From the NCBI RefSeq assembly GCF_028767125.1, contig NZ_JAKCWP010000003.1, positions 372,001-436,000 on the forward strand: a DNA stretch of 64,000 nucleotides, given 5' to 3'. Below the pieces are notes generated by a model that made no database searches, was not told the DNA's origin, and was given only the letters and a program-made list of their open reading frames with translations. A program made the position numbers and the translations under genes. This stretch comes from Chelativorans sp. YIM 93263. Lineage in GTDB: Bacteria > Pseudomonadota > Alphaproteobacteria > Rhizobiales > Rhizobiaceae. Below, in pieces: positions 25,495 through 33,897 of the stretch (position 1 is its first letter; each line of letters starts with the position of its first letter).

Positions 25495-27591
25495 ATGTCG
25501 CAGGCCGCCTCCCCCACAGCGCCGAAAGCAGAAAAGCGCCCCGCCGAGGACACCCGGCACGGGATCACCCGGACGGACGACTATGCCTGGCTGCGGGCGG
25601 ACAACTGGCAGGAGGTGCTGAAGGATCCTTCCAAACTGGCGGCGGATATTCGGGCCCATCTGGAGGCCGAGAACGCCTATCAGGAGCAGCTTTTGGAGGA
25701 CACGAAAGCGCTTCAGGAACGGCTTTTTTCCGAGATGAAGGGGCGCATCAAGGAGGACGACAGCTCCGTGCCGATGCCGGACGGGCCGTTCGCCTATGGC
25801 ACCGCCTTCCGGAAAGGTGGCGAGCATCCGCGCTTCTTCCGGACCCCGCGCGAGGGCGGTGATGAAGATGTCCTGCTGGACGGCGACACGGAAGCCGAAG
25901 GCAAGGCTTACTTCCAGATCGGCTCGGCTGATCATTCCCCGGACCATACGCGCCTTCTTTGGAGCGTGGACGACAAGGGCTCCGAGTTCTACACACTGCG
26001 GGTGCGCGGGCTTTCCGACAAGCGCGACCTAGACGACCGGGTGGAAAACACGGGCGGCTCCGGCACCTTCAACGCCGATGGCAGCGGGTTCTACTATGCC
26101 CGGCTGGACGATAACCACCGTCCGTCCAAGATCTGCTTTCACGAGATCGGCATGGATGCTCAAGGGGATCGGCTCGTCTACGAAGAGTCGGATCCGGGTT
26201 TCTTCATGAATGTCTCCGGTAGCCGGCTGAACGACTGGATTTTCATCGACATCCACGACCACGAGACGAGTGAGTACCGCGTGCTGCCCGCCGGCGGCGC
26301 CGGTAGTGCGGAGCCCGTCCTTGTCGCGGCGCGCGAAACGGGCGTCATCTACGATCTGGAGCCGGGCGGGCAGGAGTTCTTCATTCTGACCAACGCCGAC
26401 GACGCCAAGGACTTCAAGATCATGACCGCTCCGGCCGAAGCGCCGCAGCGGGAGAACTGGCGCGAACTGGTGCCGCACGAACCGGGCCGGCTAATCCTCT
26501 CGGTGCTCGCCTTCAAGGACTACCTCGTTCGGCTGGAGCGGAAGGACGGGTTGCCGCGTATCGTCGTGCGCGAGCGGACAAGCGGCGAGGAGCACACGAT
26601 CGCCTTGGATGAGGAAGCTTATTCGCTGGGGCTCATCGGCGCGCTGGAATACGATACGGAGACCTTCCGTTTCGTCTATTCATCCATGACGACGCCGGCG
26701 CAGGAATTCGACTACAATATGCGCACGCGCGAGCGCACTCTCCTCAAGACGCAGGAGGTTCCTTCCGGCCACAATCCGGAGGACTATGTCACGCGCCGGC
26801 TGATGGCGCCCGCGCCCGACGGCGAACTGGTGCCGATCTCACTTGTCCATCGCCGCGACCTGAAGCTCGACGGCTCCGCGCCGTGCCTGCTCCATGGCTA
26901 CGGCTCCTACGGCATCACGATGCCGGCCTCCTTCCGCACCAACCCGTTATCGCTGGTCGATCGCGGCTTCGTCTTCGCCATCGCCCATATTCGCGGCGGA
27001 AAAGACAAGGGGTTTGCCTGGTACGAGGATGGCAAGCGCGACAAAAAAGAGAACACCTTCACCGATTTCATCGCCTGCGCGCGACATCTGGTGGCGGAAG
27101 GCTATACGAGCCACGACCGGCTGGTGGCCGAAGGCGGCTCGGCGGGGGGCATGCTGATGGGCGCCATTGCCAACATGGCGCCGCAGGATTTCCGCGCCAT
27201 CGTCGCGGCCGTTCCCTTCGTCGATGTGCTCAACACGATGCTGGACGACACGCTGCCCCTCACCCCACCGGAGTGGCCGGAATGGGGCAATCCCATCGCC
27301 AGCAAGGAAGACTACGACACCATCGCCGCCTATTCGCCCTACGAAAATGTGCGCGACCAGTCCTACCCGGCCATCCTGGCGCTTGCCGGCCTGACGGACC
27401 CGCGCGTGACCTACTGGGAGCCCGCCAAGTGGGTCGCGCGCATCCGCGATCACAATACGGGCGACGGACCGATCCTGATGAAAACCAACCTCGACGCCGG
27501 CCACGCCGGCGCCTCCGGCCGCTTCGCGAGCCTGGAGGAGAAGGCGCTGAGCTATGCGTTCATGTTGAAGATGGTGGGGATAAGGGACTAG
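25495..27591 (+). CDS. ptrB: Oligopeptidase B-type S9 serine peptidase
   Basis: 698 residues, as usual for oligopeptidase B. An N-terminal beta-propeller half (HGITRTDDYAWLR, SVDDKGSEFYTLRVRGL) is followed by the alpha/beta hydrolase: LLHGYGSYGITMPASF, HIRGGKDKGFAWYEDGK, the nucleophile motif EGGSAGGMLMGAI (Ser near 548), GLTDPRVTYWEPAKW (Asp near 634) and DAGHAGASGRF (His near 669). It cleaves after basic residues in small peptides in the cytoplasm. CAGGAG precedes the ATG. Single gene. Confidence 0.93.
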   Translation: MSQAASPTAPKAEKRPAEDTRHGITRTDDYAWLRADNWQEVLKDPSKLAADIRAHLEAENAYQEQLLEDTKALQERLFSEMKGRIKEDDSSVPMPDGPFAYGTAFRKGGEHPRFFRTPREGGDEDVLLDGDTEAEGKAYFQIGSADHSPDHTRLLWSVDDKGSEFYTLRVRGLSDKRDLDDRVENTGGSGTFNADGSGFYYARLDDNHRPSKICFHEIGMDAQGDRLVYEESDPGFFMNVSGSRLNDWIFIDIHDHETSEYRVLPAGGAGSAEPVLVAARETGVIYDLEPGGQEFFILTNADDAKDFKIMTAPAEAPQRENWRELVPHEPGRLILSVLAFKDYLVRLERKDGLPRIVVRERTSGEEHTIALDEEAYSLGLIGALEYDTETFRFVYSSMTTPAQEFDYNMRTRERTLLKTQEVPSGHNPEDYVTRRLMAPAPDGELVPISLVHRRDLKLDGSAPCLLHGYGSYGITMPASFRTNPLSLVDRGFVFAIAHIRGGKDKGFAWYEDGKRDKKENTFTDFIACARHLVAEGYTSHDRLVAEGGSAGGMLMGAIANMAPQDFRAIVAAVPFVDVLNTMLDDTLPLTPPEWPEWGNPIASKEDYDTIAAYSPYENVRDQSYPAILALAGLTDPRVTYWEPAKWVARIRDHNTGDGPILMKTNLDAGHAGASGRFASLEEKALSYAFMLKMVGIRD

Positions 27592-27655
27592 GGCACTCAT
27601 GAGGTGCAGCACGCGTCGGCAATCTGGGAGTTCGCGAGCGTACTTGGGAGAGATG

Positions 27656-28027
27656 ATGGCAAAGGCAGTTGGTATTGGAGGGCTATTTTTCAGGGCGGCG
27701 GATCCGCAGGCTTTGGCGCAGTGGTACGAAACGCATCTTGGCGTGACCGAGATGAGCAAGGGTGTCTGGCAACAAGAACGTGGCCCGACCATAATTGCAC
27801 CTTATCCAGTATCTTCTGATTACCTGGGGTCACAGGATCAAAAATGGATGCTTAATTTCCGCGTCGACGACCTTGATGGTCTGATCGGAAATTTGCAGGC
27901 AGCCGGAGTCGCGGTAGAGACGAGTGACGAATGGAATTCCTATGTAGGCCGCTTTGCGAGGATCCATGATCCCGAAGGCAACCCGATTGAACTTTGGGAA
28001 CCAACCGATCAAAGCAGTTGGCAGTAG
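27656..28027 (+). CDS. VOC-family (glyoxalase/bleomycin resistance-like) protein
   Basis: 123 residues forming one VOC module: VGIGGLFFRAADPQALAQWY, ETHLGV, NFRVDDLDGLIGNLQAAGV, GRFARIHDPEGNPIELWEP. The family binds a metal and diverse small molecules; the final Glu of PIELWEP is a typical metal ligand. ATG 27656 is chosen over 27653 because GGGAG then has proper spacing. It starts 65 bp after the peptidase gene. The substrate cannot be told. Confidence 0.82.
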   Translation: MAKAVGIGGLFFRAADPQALAQWYETHLGVTEMSKGVWQQERGPTIIAPYPVSSDYLGSQDQKWMLNFRVDDLDGLIGNLQAAGVAVETSDEWNSYVGRFARIHDPEGNPIELWEPTDQSSWQ

Positions 28028-28069
28028 GCGGCGGATTGGCCGCACCCAGCGTTGCGAACCGCGCGTGAC

Positions 28070-28732
28070 CTACCGGCAACCGGCGATCTCAGTTGAAGTT
28101 TTCACCGGCGCTGCGACAAGTGGGGTCACCGCAAGGCCCAGATAACCCCGTATTGCGCGCGACAGACGTTGCTGGAGGTCATCAAAGTCTCGCTGGTCGG
28201 ACTGGATCGCGGCGTCGGAAATACCGCGCGACAGTGCCATCAAGTCGAAGGCCGTACGCTCCGGTTCCATGATGCGCCGTTCCCTCAACACCTCTACGAT
28301 CAGTTCGCGCATGCGCGCCTTGAGCGCATGGATCTCGTCATTGAGCTGCAGTTCGGATTCCACTCGCTCCAAGGCCTGCGCTAGCGCCGGCCGGCGCAGG
28401 TGGTGCCGCAGACTGGCGGCGATCAGCGCATCGAGGGCAAAGGCGAGATCCTTACCCTTCGCCTCCCGTGCCGCTTCCTCGAAGTCGGTGAGCATGTCCT
28501 GCCGCATCTGGCGGATCAGTTCGGCAAGGATCGCCTCCTTGCCGGGAAAGTACTGGTAAAGCGTTCCGACCGACACGCCTGCCCGTTCAGCGACGTGATT
28601 GGTGGTCAACCTGTGACCGCCCTCCGTCTCCAAAATGCGAGCAGCCCCCTCCAGAACCGCTACGTAAGTCGCCTGGCTGCGGCTCTGTCGCGGTGTTTTT
28701 CGCGGATTCAGTCTCGGCTTTGTCATCATCAT
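28070..28732 (-). CDS. TetR-family transcriptional regulator
   Basis: 220 residues. N-terminal helix-turn-helix with SRSQATYVAVLEGAARILE, TTNHVAERAGVSVGTLYQYF and PGKEAILAEL; the C-terminal ligand domain has no known signature. Divergent from the SDR gene, 72 bp away, with a near-palindrome in between, so it probably represses the SDR-methyltransferase pair and itself. Three in-frame ATGs (28732, 28729, 28726) make the exact start uncertain by one or two residues. Confidence 0.85.
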   Translation of the reverse strand: MMMTKPRLNPRKTPRQSRSQATYVAVLEGAARILETEGGHRLTTNHVAERAGVSVGTLYQYFPGKEAILAELIRQMRQDMLTDFEEAAREAKGKDLAFALDALIAASLRHHLRRPALAQALERVESELQLNDEIHALKARMRELIVEVLRERRIMEPERTAFDLMALSRGISDAAIQSDQRDFDDLQQRLSRAIRGYLGLAVTPLVAAPVKTSTEIAGCR

Positions 28733-28750
28733 CGGATGCGAGTAGAATAT

Positions 28751-28762
28751 GAGTAATTATTC
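28751..28762. promoter_or_regulatory. Candidate TetR operator
   Basis: GAGTAATTATTC, an inverted repeat with one mismatched pair (GAxTAATTAxTC), within a longer weak symmetry ATGAGTAATTATTCGCAT. It is centred in the 72-bp gap between the divergent TetR and SDR genes. Seen as a repeat; repressor binding is inferred. Confidence 0.4.
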
Positions 28763-28804
28763 GCATTATCGTTTGCACCAAAGAAACGGTCAAGCGGAGC
28801 GCAT

Positions 28805-29563
28805 ATGCGCGATAGTTTTGAATTTCGCGGCAAGAAGGTCCTCGTGACGGGCGGCGCGCGCGGCATCGGTCTTGAGCTGTCGCGCCAGCTGGTTGCGAAG
28901 GGAGCGAGCGTCGTGGCGGTCGGGCGCGATGCGGAGACGCTCGCCGCACTCGCAGAAGAGCTCGGGCAGGCCGTTGCGACACGGCAGGCCGATTTATCTC
29001 AGCCCGAGGCGGTCCCGGCGTTGACCGCATGGATGCATGACCAGCATTCGGATTGCAGCGTGCTCATCAACAACGCGGCGGTCATGCATCATCTCGACTT
29101 GACCGAGGATAGCCTGGACCGGCTTGAGGCTATCGGCACCGAAGTGGCCATCAACACGACCGCTCCGCTGCAGCTTGCTGTCGCGATGCTGCCGGTGCTG
29201 CGCGCCCATTCCTCTGCAGTGATCGTCAATGTCACCTCCGGCCTTGCCATCGCGCCCAAGCGGGATGCTGCGGTCTACTGTGCCACCAAAGCAGCTCTAC
29301 GCAGCTTCACACGTTCGCTGCGCGATCAGTGCCGCGCAGCAGGCCTGTCCGTTCGTGTGTGCGAGGCCGTCATGACACTGGTCGACACGACCCTCTCGCG
29401 CCCTGCGCCCGTGCGCAAATACCCGCCGGCTGAGGCCGCCAGGGACGTGATCGCCGGCGTCGAGCGTGGACTGGAAGAAATCTGGATCGAGAAAACCAAG
29501 CTCTTGCGCCTCGTCCACCGCCTCTCGCCCAGCCTCGCCTATCGCATCATGCGTGATCGCTGA
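28805..29563 (+). CDS. Short-chain dehydrogenase/reductase
   Basis: 252 residues, classical SDR fold: KKVLVTGGARGIGLELSRQL (TGxxxGIG nucleotide motif), LINNAAVMHHL, VTSGLAIAPK with the catalytic Ser, and YCATK (Tyr and Lys of YxxxK). The C-terminal part (PPAEAARDVIAGVERGLEEI, then LLRLVHRLSPSLAYRIM) is like the DltE-type SDRs that act on lipid-like substrates. First gene of a pair with the methyltransferase, controlled by a divergent TetR regulator. Substrate unknown. Confidence 0.85.
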   Translation: MRDSFEFRGKKVLVTGGARGIGLELSRQLVAKGASVVAVGRDAETLAALAEELGQAVATRQADLSQPEAVPALTAWMHDQHSDCSVLINNAAVMHHLDLTEDSLDRLEAIGTEVAINTTAPLQLAVAMLPVLRAHSSAVIVNVTSGLAIAPKRDAAVYCATKAALRSFTRSLRDQCRAAGLSVRVCEAVMTLVDTTLSRPAPVRKYPPAEAARDVIAGVERGLEEIWIEKTKLLRLVHRLSPSLAYRIMRDR

Positions 29564-29592
29564 CCCGGTATACGCCAACGCAGGAATATCCG

Positions 29593-30180
29593 ATGCCCAA
29601 GCTCACCACCTTCTCTGCCCAGCTTCTGCGTAGGCCGCGCGAAGTGTCCGCGCTTGCACCCTCCTCCCGCCATTTGTGCCGGGCGATGGCGATGCAGATC
29701 CCCTCTTCGGCCCGGCGGGTGGCCGAACTCGGCCCTGGAACCGGCAATGTCACGCGCGAGATCATCGAAGTCGGCATTCAGCCGAAAGACCTCAGCCTCT
29801 TCGAGATCAATCCGTATTTCAGCCAATGGCTGCGCAATACCTATCCCGCTGCTACCGTCTTCAACGAACCGGCACACAAGCTCGCCCTTGCCGGACCCGA
29901 ACCGATCGATGCGGTCGTGTCCGGCCTACCGCTTTTGTCGATGACCGCCGGCCAGCAGCAGGAGATCCTGTCAGCAGTCTTTTCCCAACTCGGTGAGGAC
30001 GGGGTCTACATCCAGTTCACATACGGCCCGGCATCGCCGGTGCGGCAGAACATCGTCACAAGCCTGGGTCTGACCTACACCCGCACAAACCGGGTGTGGT
30101 TCAACCTACCGCCAGCCGTTGTCTATGTTTATCGGCGCGCGCCCCGCCGCGTCCAGCAGCTGGCATTCGTCGCTTTGTAG
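29593..30180 (+). CDS. SAM-dependent methyltransferase, PmtA-like
   Basis: 195 residues: LRRPREVSALAPSSRHLCRA, the SAM motif VAELGPGTGNVTREI, ISLFEIN-type acidic motif (DLSLFEINPYFSQWL), and a core like rhizobial phospholipid N-methyltransferases (AVVSGLPLLSM, EDGVYIQFTYGPASPV, VWFNLPPAVVYVYRR). PmtA converts phosphatidylethanolamine to phosphatidylcholine; this protein shares that layout, but the true pmtA may be elsewhere. AGGAA precedes the ATG; the gene follows the SDR gene by 29 bp. Confidence 0.75.
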   Translation: MPKLTTFSAQLLRRPREVSALAPSSRHLCRAMAMQIPSSARRVAELGPGTGNVTREIIEVGIQPKDLSLFEINPYFSQWLRNTYPAATVFNEPAHKLALAGPEPIDAVVSGLPLLSMTAGQQQEILSAVFSQLGEDGVYIQFTYGPASPVRQNIVTSLGLTYTRTNRVWFNLPPAVVYVYRRAPRRVQQLAFVAL

Positions 30181-30276
30181 CTAGCCGGCGCGAGAAACCG
30201 CCAATCAGCGCTGTTTTACTCCGGCGGCAACCCAGATCTGCGGCGACATGCATTCGACGCCGATGCCCCCACAGCC

Positions 30277-31188
30277 CTAATTCGCCGCCGGTATCGCCTT
30301 CAGATAGGCAGCGATCGCCCGACGATCCTCATCCGGAAGGCGCGCCATGTTCCGCTGCACGTCCGCCATGGCGCCGCCGACCACATCGAAGTCCGGCGTG
30401 AAGCCGCTTTCGAGGTAATAGGCGATGTCGCCCGCCGACCAGGAACCCAGACCATCCTCACTCGGCGTGATGTCGGGGGCACTGCCCTCCCCTTCCATCA
30501 TCGGCGCACCGGCCAGCCACCGGTCGAAATTCTGGCCGCCCATGAAATTGCGCGGCGTGTGGCATTCGCCGCAATGCCCCGGACCTTCGACCAGATAGCG
30601 CCCGCGCAGCACCTCTTCCGGCGCGTCGGCCGGCAGGTCGACAACCGGCTGATCGTGCATGTAAAGCAGCTTCCACAGGCCGATCCCGCGGCGAATATTG
30701 TAGGGGAAAGAAAGCTCGTTCGCCGGCGCGGCCTCGGCCACCGGCGGCAGTGCGTTCAAATAGACGAAGAGATCCGCCACGTCCTGCTCGTCCATTCGCG
30801 CGTAAGAAGAATACGGAAAAGCCGGATAGTAATGCTCGCCTTCCGGTGAGACGCCGCGCATCATGGCATTGGCGAAGTCCGCTTCGCTCCAGTCACCGAT
30901 GCCGTGCTCGGGGTCCGGCGAGATGTTGGGCGCGATGAAGGTGCCGAAGTCGGTTTCCAGCGCGCGGCCGCCGGCCAGCTCCAAAAGTGCATCGTCCTCG
31001 GCGTCCGGGCGGGCGTGACAGGATGCGCATCCACCGGCCCAGAAAACGCGCTCGCCACGGTCCGGATCTCCGGGCCCTGCCGCGGCGAGCGCCGAGCCGT
31101 CCAGCCGCTCGGGCTGCGTCAGAAGCCAGAAGGCCGCACCCGCCGCCACAACCAGCGCGACGATAACGTAGAGCGATTTGCGCAGCAT
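30277..31188 (-). CDS. Membrane-anchored dihaem c-type cytochrome
   Basis: 303 residues: an N-terminal signal anchor (LYVIVALVVAAGAAFWLLT) and two cytochrome c domains with CASCH (about residues 54-58) and CGECH (about 207-211) haem sites. Downstream motifs such as FGTFIAPNISPDPEHGIGDW and GSAPDITPSEDGLGSW, with MMRGVSPEGEHYYPAFPYSS, match the cytochrome subunits of membrane-bound dehydrogenases (alcohol/gluconate-type). It follows the cytochrome c' gene by 14 bp and probably passes electrons in the periplasm; no dehydrogenase flavoprotein is adjacent. Confidence 0.85.
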   Translation of the reverse strand: MLRKSLYVIVALVVAAGAAFWLLTQPERLDGSALAAAGPGDPDRGERVFWAGGCASCHARPDAEDDALLELAGGRALETDFGTFIAPNISPDPEHGIGDWSEADFANAMMRGVSPEGEHYYPAFPYSSYARMDEQDVADLFVYLNALPPVAEAAPANELSFPYNIRRGIGLWKLLYMHDQPVVDLPADAPEEVLRGRYLVEGPGHCGECHTPRNFMGGQNFDRWLAGAPMMEGEGSAPDITPSEDGLGSWSAGDIAYYLESGFTPDFDVVGGAMADVQRNMARLPDEDRRAIAAYLKAIPAAN

Positions 31189-31202
31189 GAAGCTCCGGCC
31201 GA

Positions 31203-31652
31203 TCAGTTATCCTGGATGCGGAAATCTTCGTGGCAGTCCTTACAGTTCGAGAGCACCGGCTGGATCGCTTGCTGGAAGGCGGCCAGGTCTGCCGGGCCGT
31301 CCTCGCCGGCCGCTTGGACAGCAGCCGCCGTATCAGTTTGGAAATCGGCAATCGCCTGCTGGAAGCCTTCCATGTCCTCCCAGATACGCGGCGAGGCATC
31401 CGAATCGCCTTCCTGAGTGCCTTCGGGGAAGTAATCGCCATAAGCCTGCGAAACGCCGTAGAGCGTGGCGATGGCCGCCTTGGCGACGGTCGGGTTGTAT
31501 TCGATCTCGCCCTTCATCATGCCGGCCGAGGTGGCCGCGGAGGCGGCGGCCGCCTGCATCAGTGACTGGCGCACGACAATCGGATCGTCGGCGGCTGCCA
31601 CACCAACCATTGTAAAAAGCAACGCGGAAACGGAAATCGCGAGTCTTTTCAT
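31203..31652 (-). CDS. Cytochrome c-prime family protein
   Basis: 149 residues with a signal peptide (RLAISVSALLFTMVGVAAA) and a C-terminal CKDCH haem site (VLSNCKDCHEDFRI), the typical position in cytochrome c'. The four-helix body is visible as RQSLMQAAAASAATSAGMMK, NPTVAKAAIATLYGVS, RIWEDMEGFQQAIADFQ and DLAAFQQAIQPVLSN. Such proteins bind NO or act in electron transfer in the periplasm. First gene of a two-gene cytochrome operon; GAGGGAG ribosome site ahead. Confidence 0.88.
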   Translation of the reverse strand: MKRLAISVSALLFTMVGVAAADDPIVVRQSLMQAAAASAATSAGMMKGEIEYNPTVAKAAIATLYGVSQAYGDYFPEGTQEGDSDASPRIWEDMEGFQQAIADFQTDTAAAVQAAGEDGPADLAAFQQAIQPVLSNCKDCHEDFRIQDN

Positions 31653-31841
31653 ATAAAGGGCTCCCTCTCTTATGATGCGCTACCATAGCGGCTCACTCGT
31701 TGCCGATATTTAACAATCAGGGCTTTTCCAATCACGGTTTTGTGAGTCGGCCCCTCTTTTGGCGCTGAGGCGCTCGCACGGGGAGACATTTCCCGGCAGC
31801 GCCAACGCGCTTCGTCACCGCTCCGGCAGCGCACCCCCTCC

Positions 31842-31872
31842 AAAAACAGAAAACCCGGCACGCGGCCGGGTT
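31842..31872 (-). terminator. Rho-independent terminator after sodB
   Basis: Stem AACCCGGC (31852-31859) and GCCGGGTT (31865-31872) with a 5-base loop; on the minus strand it is followed by TTCTGTTTTTG, a U-rich tract. It lies 27 bp after the sodB stop. Confidence 0.85.
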
Positions 31873-31898
31873 CTCGAAAGTGGAGTCGCAAAAGGCGC

Positions 31899-32501
31899 TT
31901 AGCCCGTCGCCTTCTCGTAGCACTCGAGGACGTAGTCCCAGTTGATGAGGTTGTCCACGAACGCCTCCAGATATTTCGGCCGCGCGTTGCGGTAGTCGAT
32001 GTAATAGGAATGCTCCCACACATCGACGCCGAGGATCGGCGTGCCGCCGTGAACGAGCGGGTTCTCGCCGTTTGGCGTCTTCATGATCTCCAGCTTGCCG
32101 TTCTTGACGGCGACCCAGGCCCAGCCGGAGCCGAACTGCGTGACACCGGCATTGATGAAGTCGGCGCGGAACTTGTCGTAGCCGCCGAGATCGCTGTCGA
32201 AAGCCTTCTGCAGCGCACCGGGCAGGCTGGTGCCGCCGCCGTCCTTCTTCATCCAGTTCCAGAAATGACGGTGATTGTAATGCTGACCCGCATTGTTGAA
32301 GAGGGTCTGGTTCTTACCGAAGGACTGCTTGACGACCTCTTCGAGCGAGAGGTTGTCCATGCCGGCCTCGGCTGCCAGCTTGTTGCCGGTGTCGACATAG
32401 GTCTTGTGGTGCTTGTCGTGGTGATATTCCAGCGTTTCCCGCGACATATAGGGCTGCAGAGCCTCGTAGTCGTAGGGCAGGTCCGGCAGTTCAAAGGCCA
32501 T
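31899..32501 (-). CDS. sodB: Iron-type superoxide dismutase
   Basis: 200 residues, full length. Metal ligands lie in LEYHHDKHHKTYVDT, HYNHRHFWNWM and DVWEHSYYIDYRNARPKYLE. The FNNAGQHYNHRHFW segment, with Gln before the His, and GSGWAWVAVKNGKLEI point to the iron form (or cambialistic) rather than the classic manganese form. Dismutates superoxide in the cytoplasm. Single gene with its own terminator. Confidence 0.93.
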   Translation of the reverse strand: MAFELPDLPYDYEALQPYMSRETLEYHHDKHHKTYVDTGNKLAAEAGMDNLSLEEVVKQSFGKNQTLFNNAGQHYNHRHFWNWMKKDGGGTSLPGALQKAFDSDLGGYDKFRADFINAGVTQFGSGWAWVAVKNGKLEIMKTPNGENPLVHGGTPILGVDVWEHSYYIDYRNARPKYLEAFVDNLINWDYVLECYEKATG

Positions 32502-32600
32502 TTCGGTCTCCCTCGTAACGATGTTGAATATCTACGATGCGCAGATGGGGTAGCCCCTCTGCTTTGGCAACTCCCCTCGCCGGTATCTTCGATTAAAAAG

Positions 32601-33479
32601 TTAGCCGGCGGGGGTCGAATGCGCCCACTCCCAATAGAGTGTCCGCGCCTTTTTGGCTACAGGGCCGGGCTGGAGCTGGCGGTCTTCTATGCCGATCACC
32701 GGCACAACCTTGGAATGATTTCCTGTGGAGAATATCTCGTCAGCCTCCATGAAGTCCTGAACGCTCAGCGTCCTTTCAATCACCGGCATTCCGGCGCCAC
32801 CCAGGAGGGTCATTACGCGGGCACGCGTGATGCCGGAGAGAAACGTGCCGTTCGGCGCGGGGGTGAATATCTGGCCATCCTTGACCACGAAGACATTGGA
32901 CGTCCCCGTCTCGGCCACATTGCCGAGCATGTCGAGCACCAGCGCGTTGTCAAAGCCGCGCGCCTTGGCATCGAGAATAGCCCGGCCATTGTTGGGATAG
33001 AGACAGCCGGACTTGGCGTTCGTCGGCATGGTCTCGAAGCTCGGACGGCGGAAGCGCGACACACCGACCGAGAAGCCCGAGGGTGCTATCATCGGCGCCT
33101 CGTGAAGACAGAGGCAGAAGCGCGTCGAGTCCGGGTCCGCCGGCACGCTCATATAGCCGCCATGCTCGGCCCAATACATGGGCCGGATATAGACGGCGGT
33201 GTTGCCGTCGAATTTCTTCAAGCCCTCCCAGGTCAGCGAAACGATTTCTTCCGCGGGCATGGTCGCATTGAGGCCTAAGGCCCGGGCCGAGGCATTCACG
33301 CGTTCGGCATGGCGGTCCAGATCCGGCGCCACACCCTCGAACCAGCGTGCGCCATCGAAAACGGAAGAGCCCAACCACATGGCGTGCGTGCGAGGGCCGG
33401 CAATGGGCACATTGCCCTCATGCCAGTCGCCATCGATATAGGTCCACGTCGCGGACTGCGCCTCGGGAAGTTTCGTCAT
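32601..33479 (-). CDS. ilvE: Class IV aminotransferase, branched-chain amino-acid type
   Basis: 292 residues from ATG 33479 (homologues start near MTKLPEAQ; the frame is open upstream). PLP fold-type IV features: GPRTHAMWLGSSVFDGARWF, VYIRPMYWAEHGGYM, NAKSGCLYPNNGRAILDAKA with the likely PLP lysine, VLDMLGNVAETGTSNVFVVK with the conserved Glu, GTFLSGITRARVM and ADEIFSTGNHSKVVPV. Most proteins of this type are branched-chain aminotransferases; a D-amino-acid or related substrate cannot be excluded. Single gene. Confidence 0.85.
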   Translation of the reverse strand: MTKLPEAQSATWTYIDGDWHEGNVPIAGPRTHAMWLGSSVFDGARWFEGVAPDLDRHAERVNASARALGLNATMPAEEIVSLTWEGLKKFDGNTAVYIRPMYWAEHGGYMSVPADPDSTRFCLCLHEAPMIAPSGFSVGVSRFRRPSFETMPTNAKSGCLYPNNGRAILDAKARGFDNALVLDMLGNVAETGTSNVFVVKDGQIFTPAPNGTFLSGITRARVMTLLGGAGMPVIERTLSVQDFMEADEIFSTGNHSKVVPVIGIEDRQLQPGPVAKKARTLYWEWAHSTPAG

Positions 33480-33897
33480 GTCTCGCCATGCCTCTCGATT
33501 GCTTATTACAGGCATAACGCTTTGCGCGAAGCCGTCAATCGCCACGTTTCCAGGATGCGTCGGTCCAGAATGCAACGCAAATGCGGGCGACCGGCTTCAT
33601 CAAGCGATAACTACCGCGAAAGAATCCTGCGCCCGTTTCACATCTCCTTTCGGGCGTTTCGCGTATTTCGAGTATCTCTGAACCTACCGGCATCGCGAGC
33701 TGTTGATAACGATGTTGCCTCCGAGTGTTGCAGAAAGGTCATAGGAGAGATGGCGCGTCATGGGATAGCACAAGCTGCCTTGGTTTCTCCATCTTGGTTC
33801 TGGAACAGTCCCGGGGTCCCAGCCAGCAATCTGGAACCAACCACCCGGCCTGCTGCTTTGACAGGCATTACGTTGTTTATGAGAGTGAAGTCTTCCC
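33480..33897. other. 418-bp intergenic region, aminotransferase / L,D-transpeptidase
   Basis: Divergent region holding the two promoters. Short frames across it show no domain pattern or good ribosome site. No RNA gene, repeat or clear operator seen. Confidence 0.5.
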
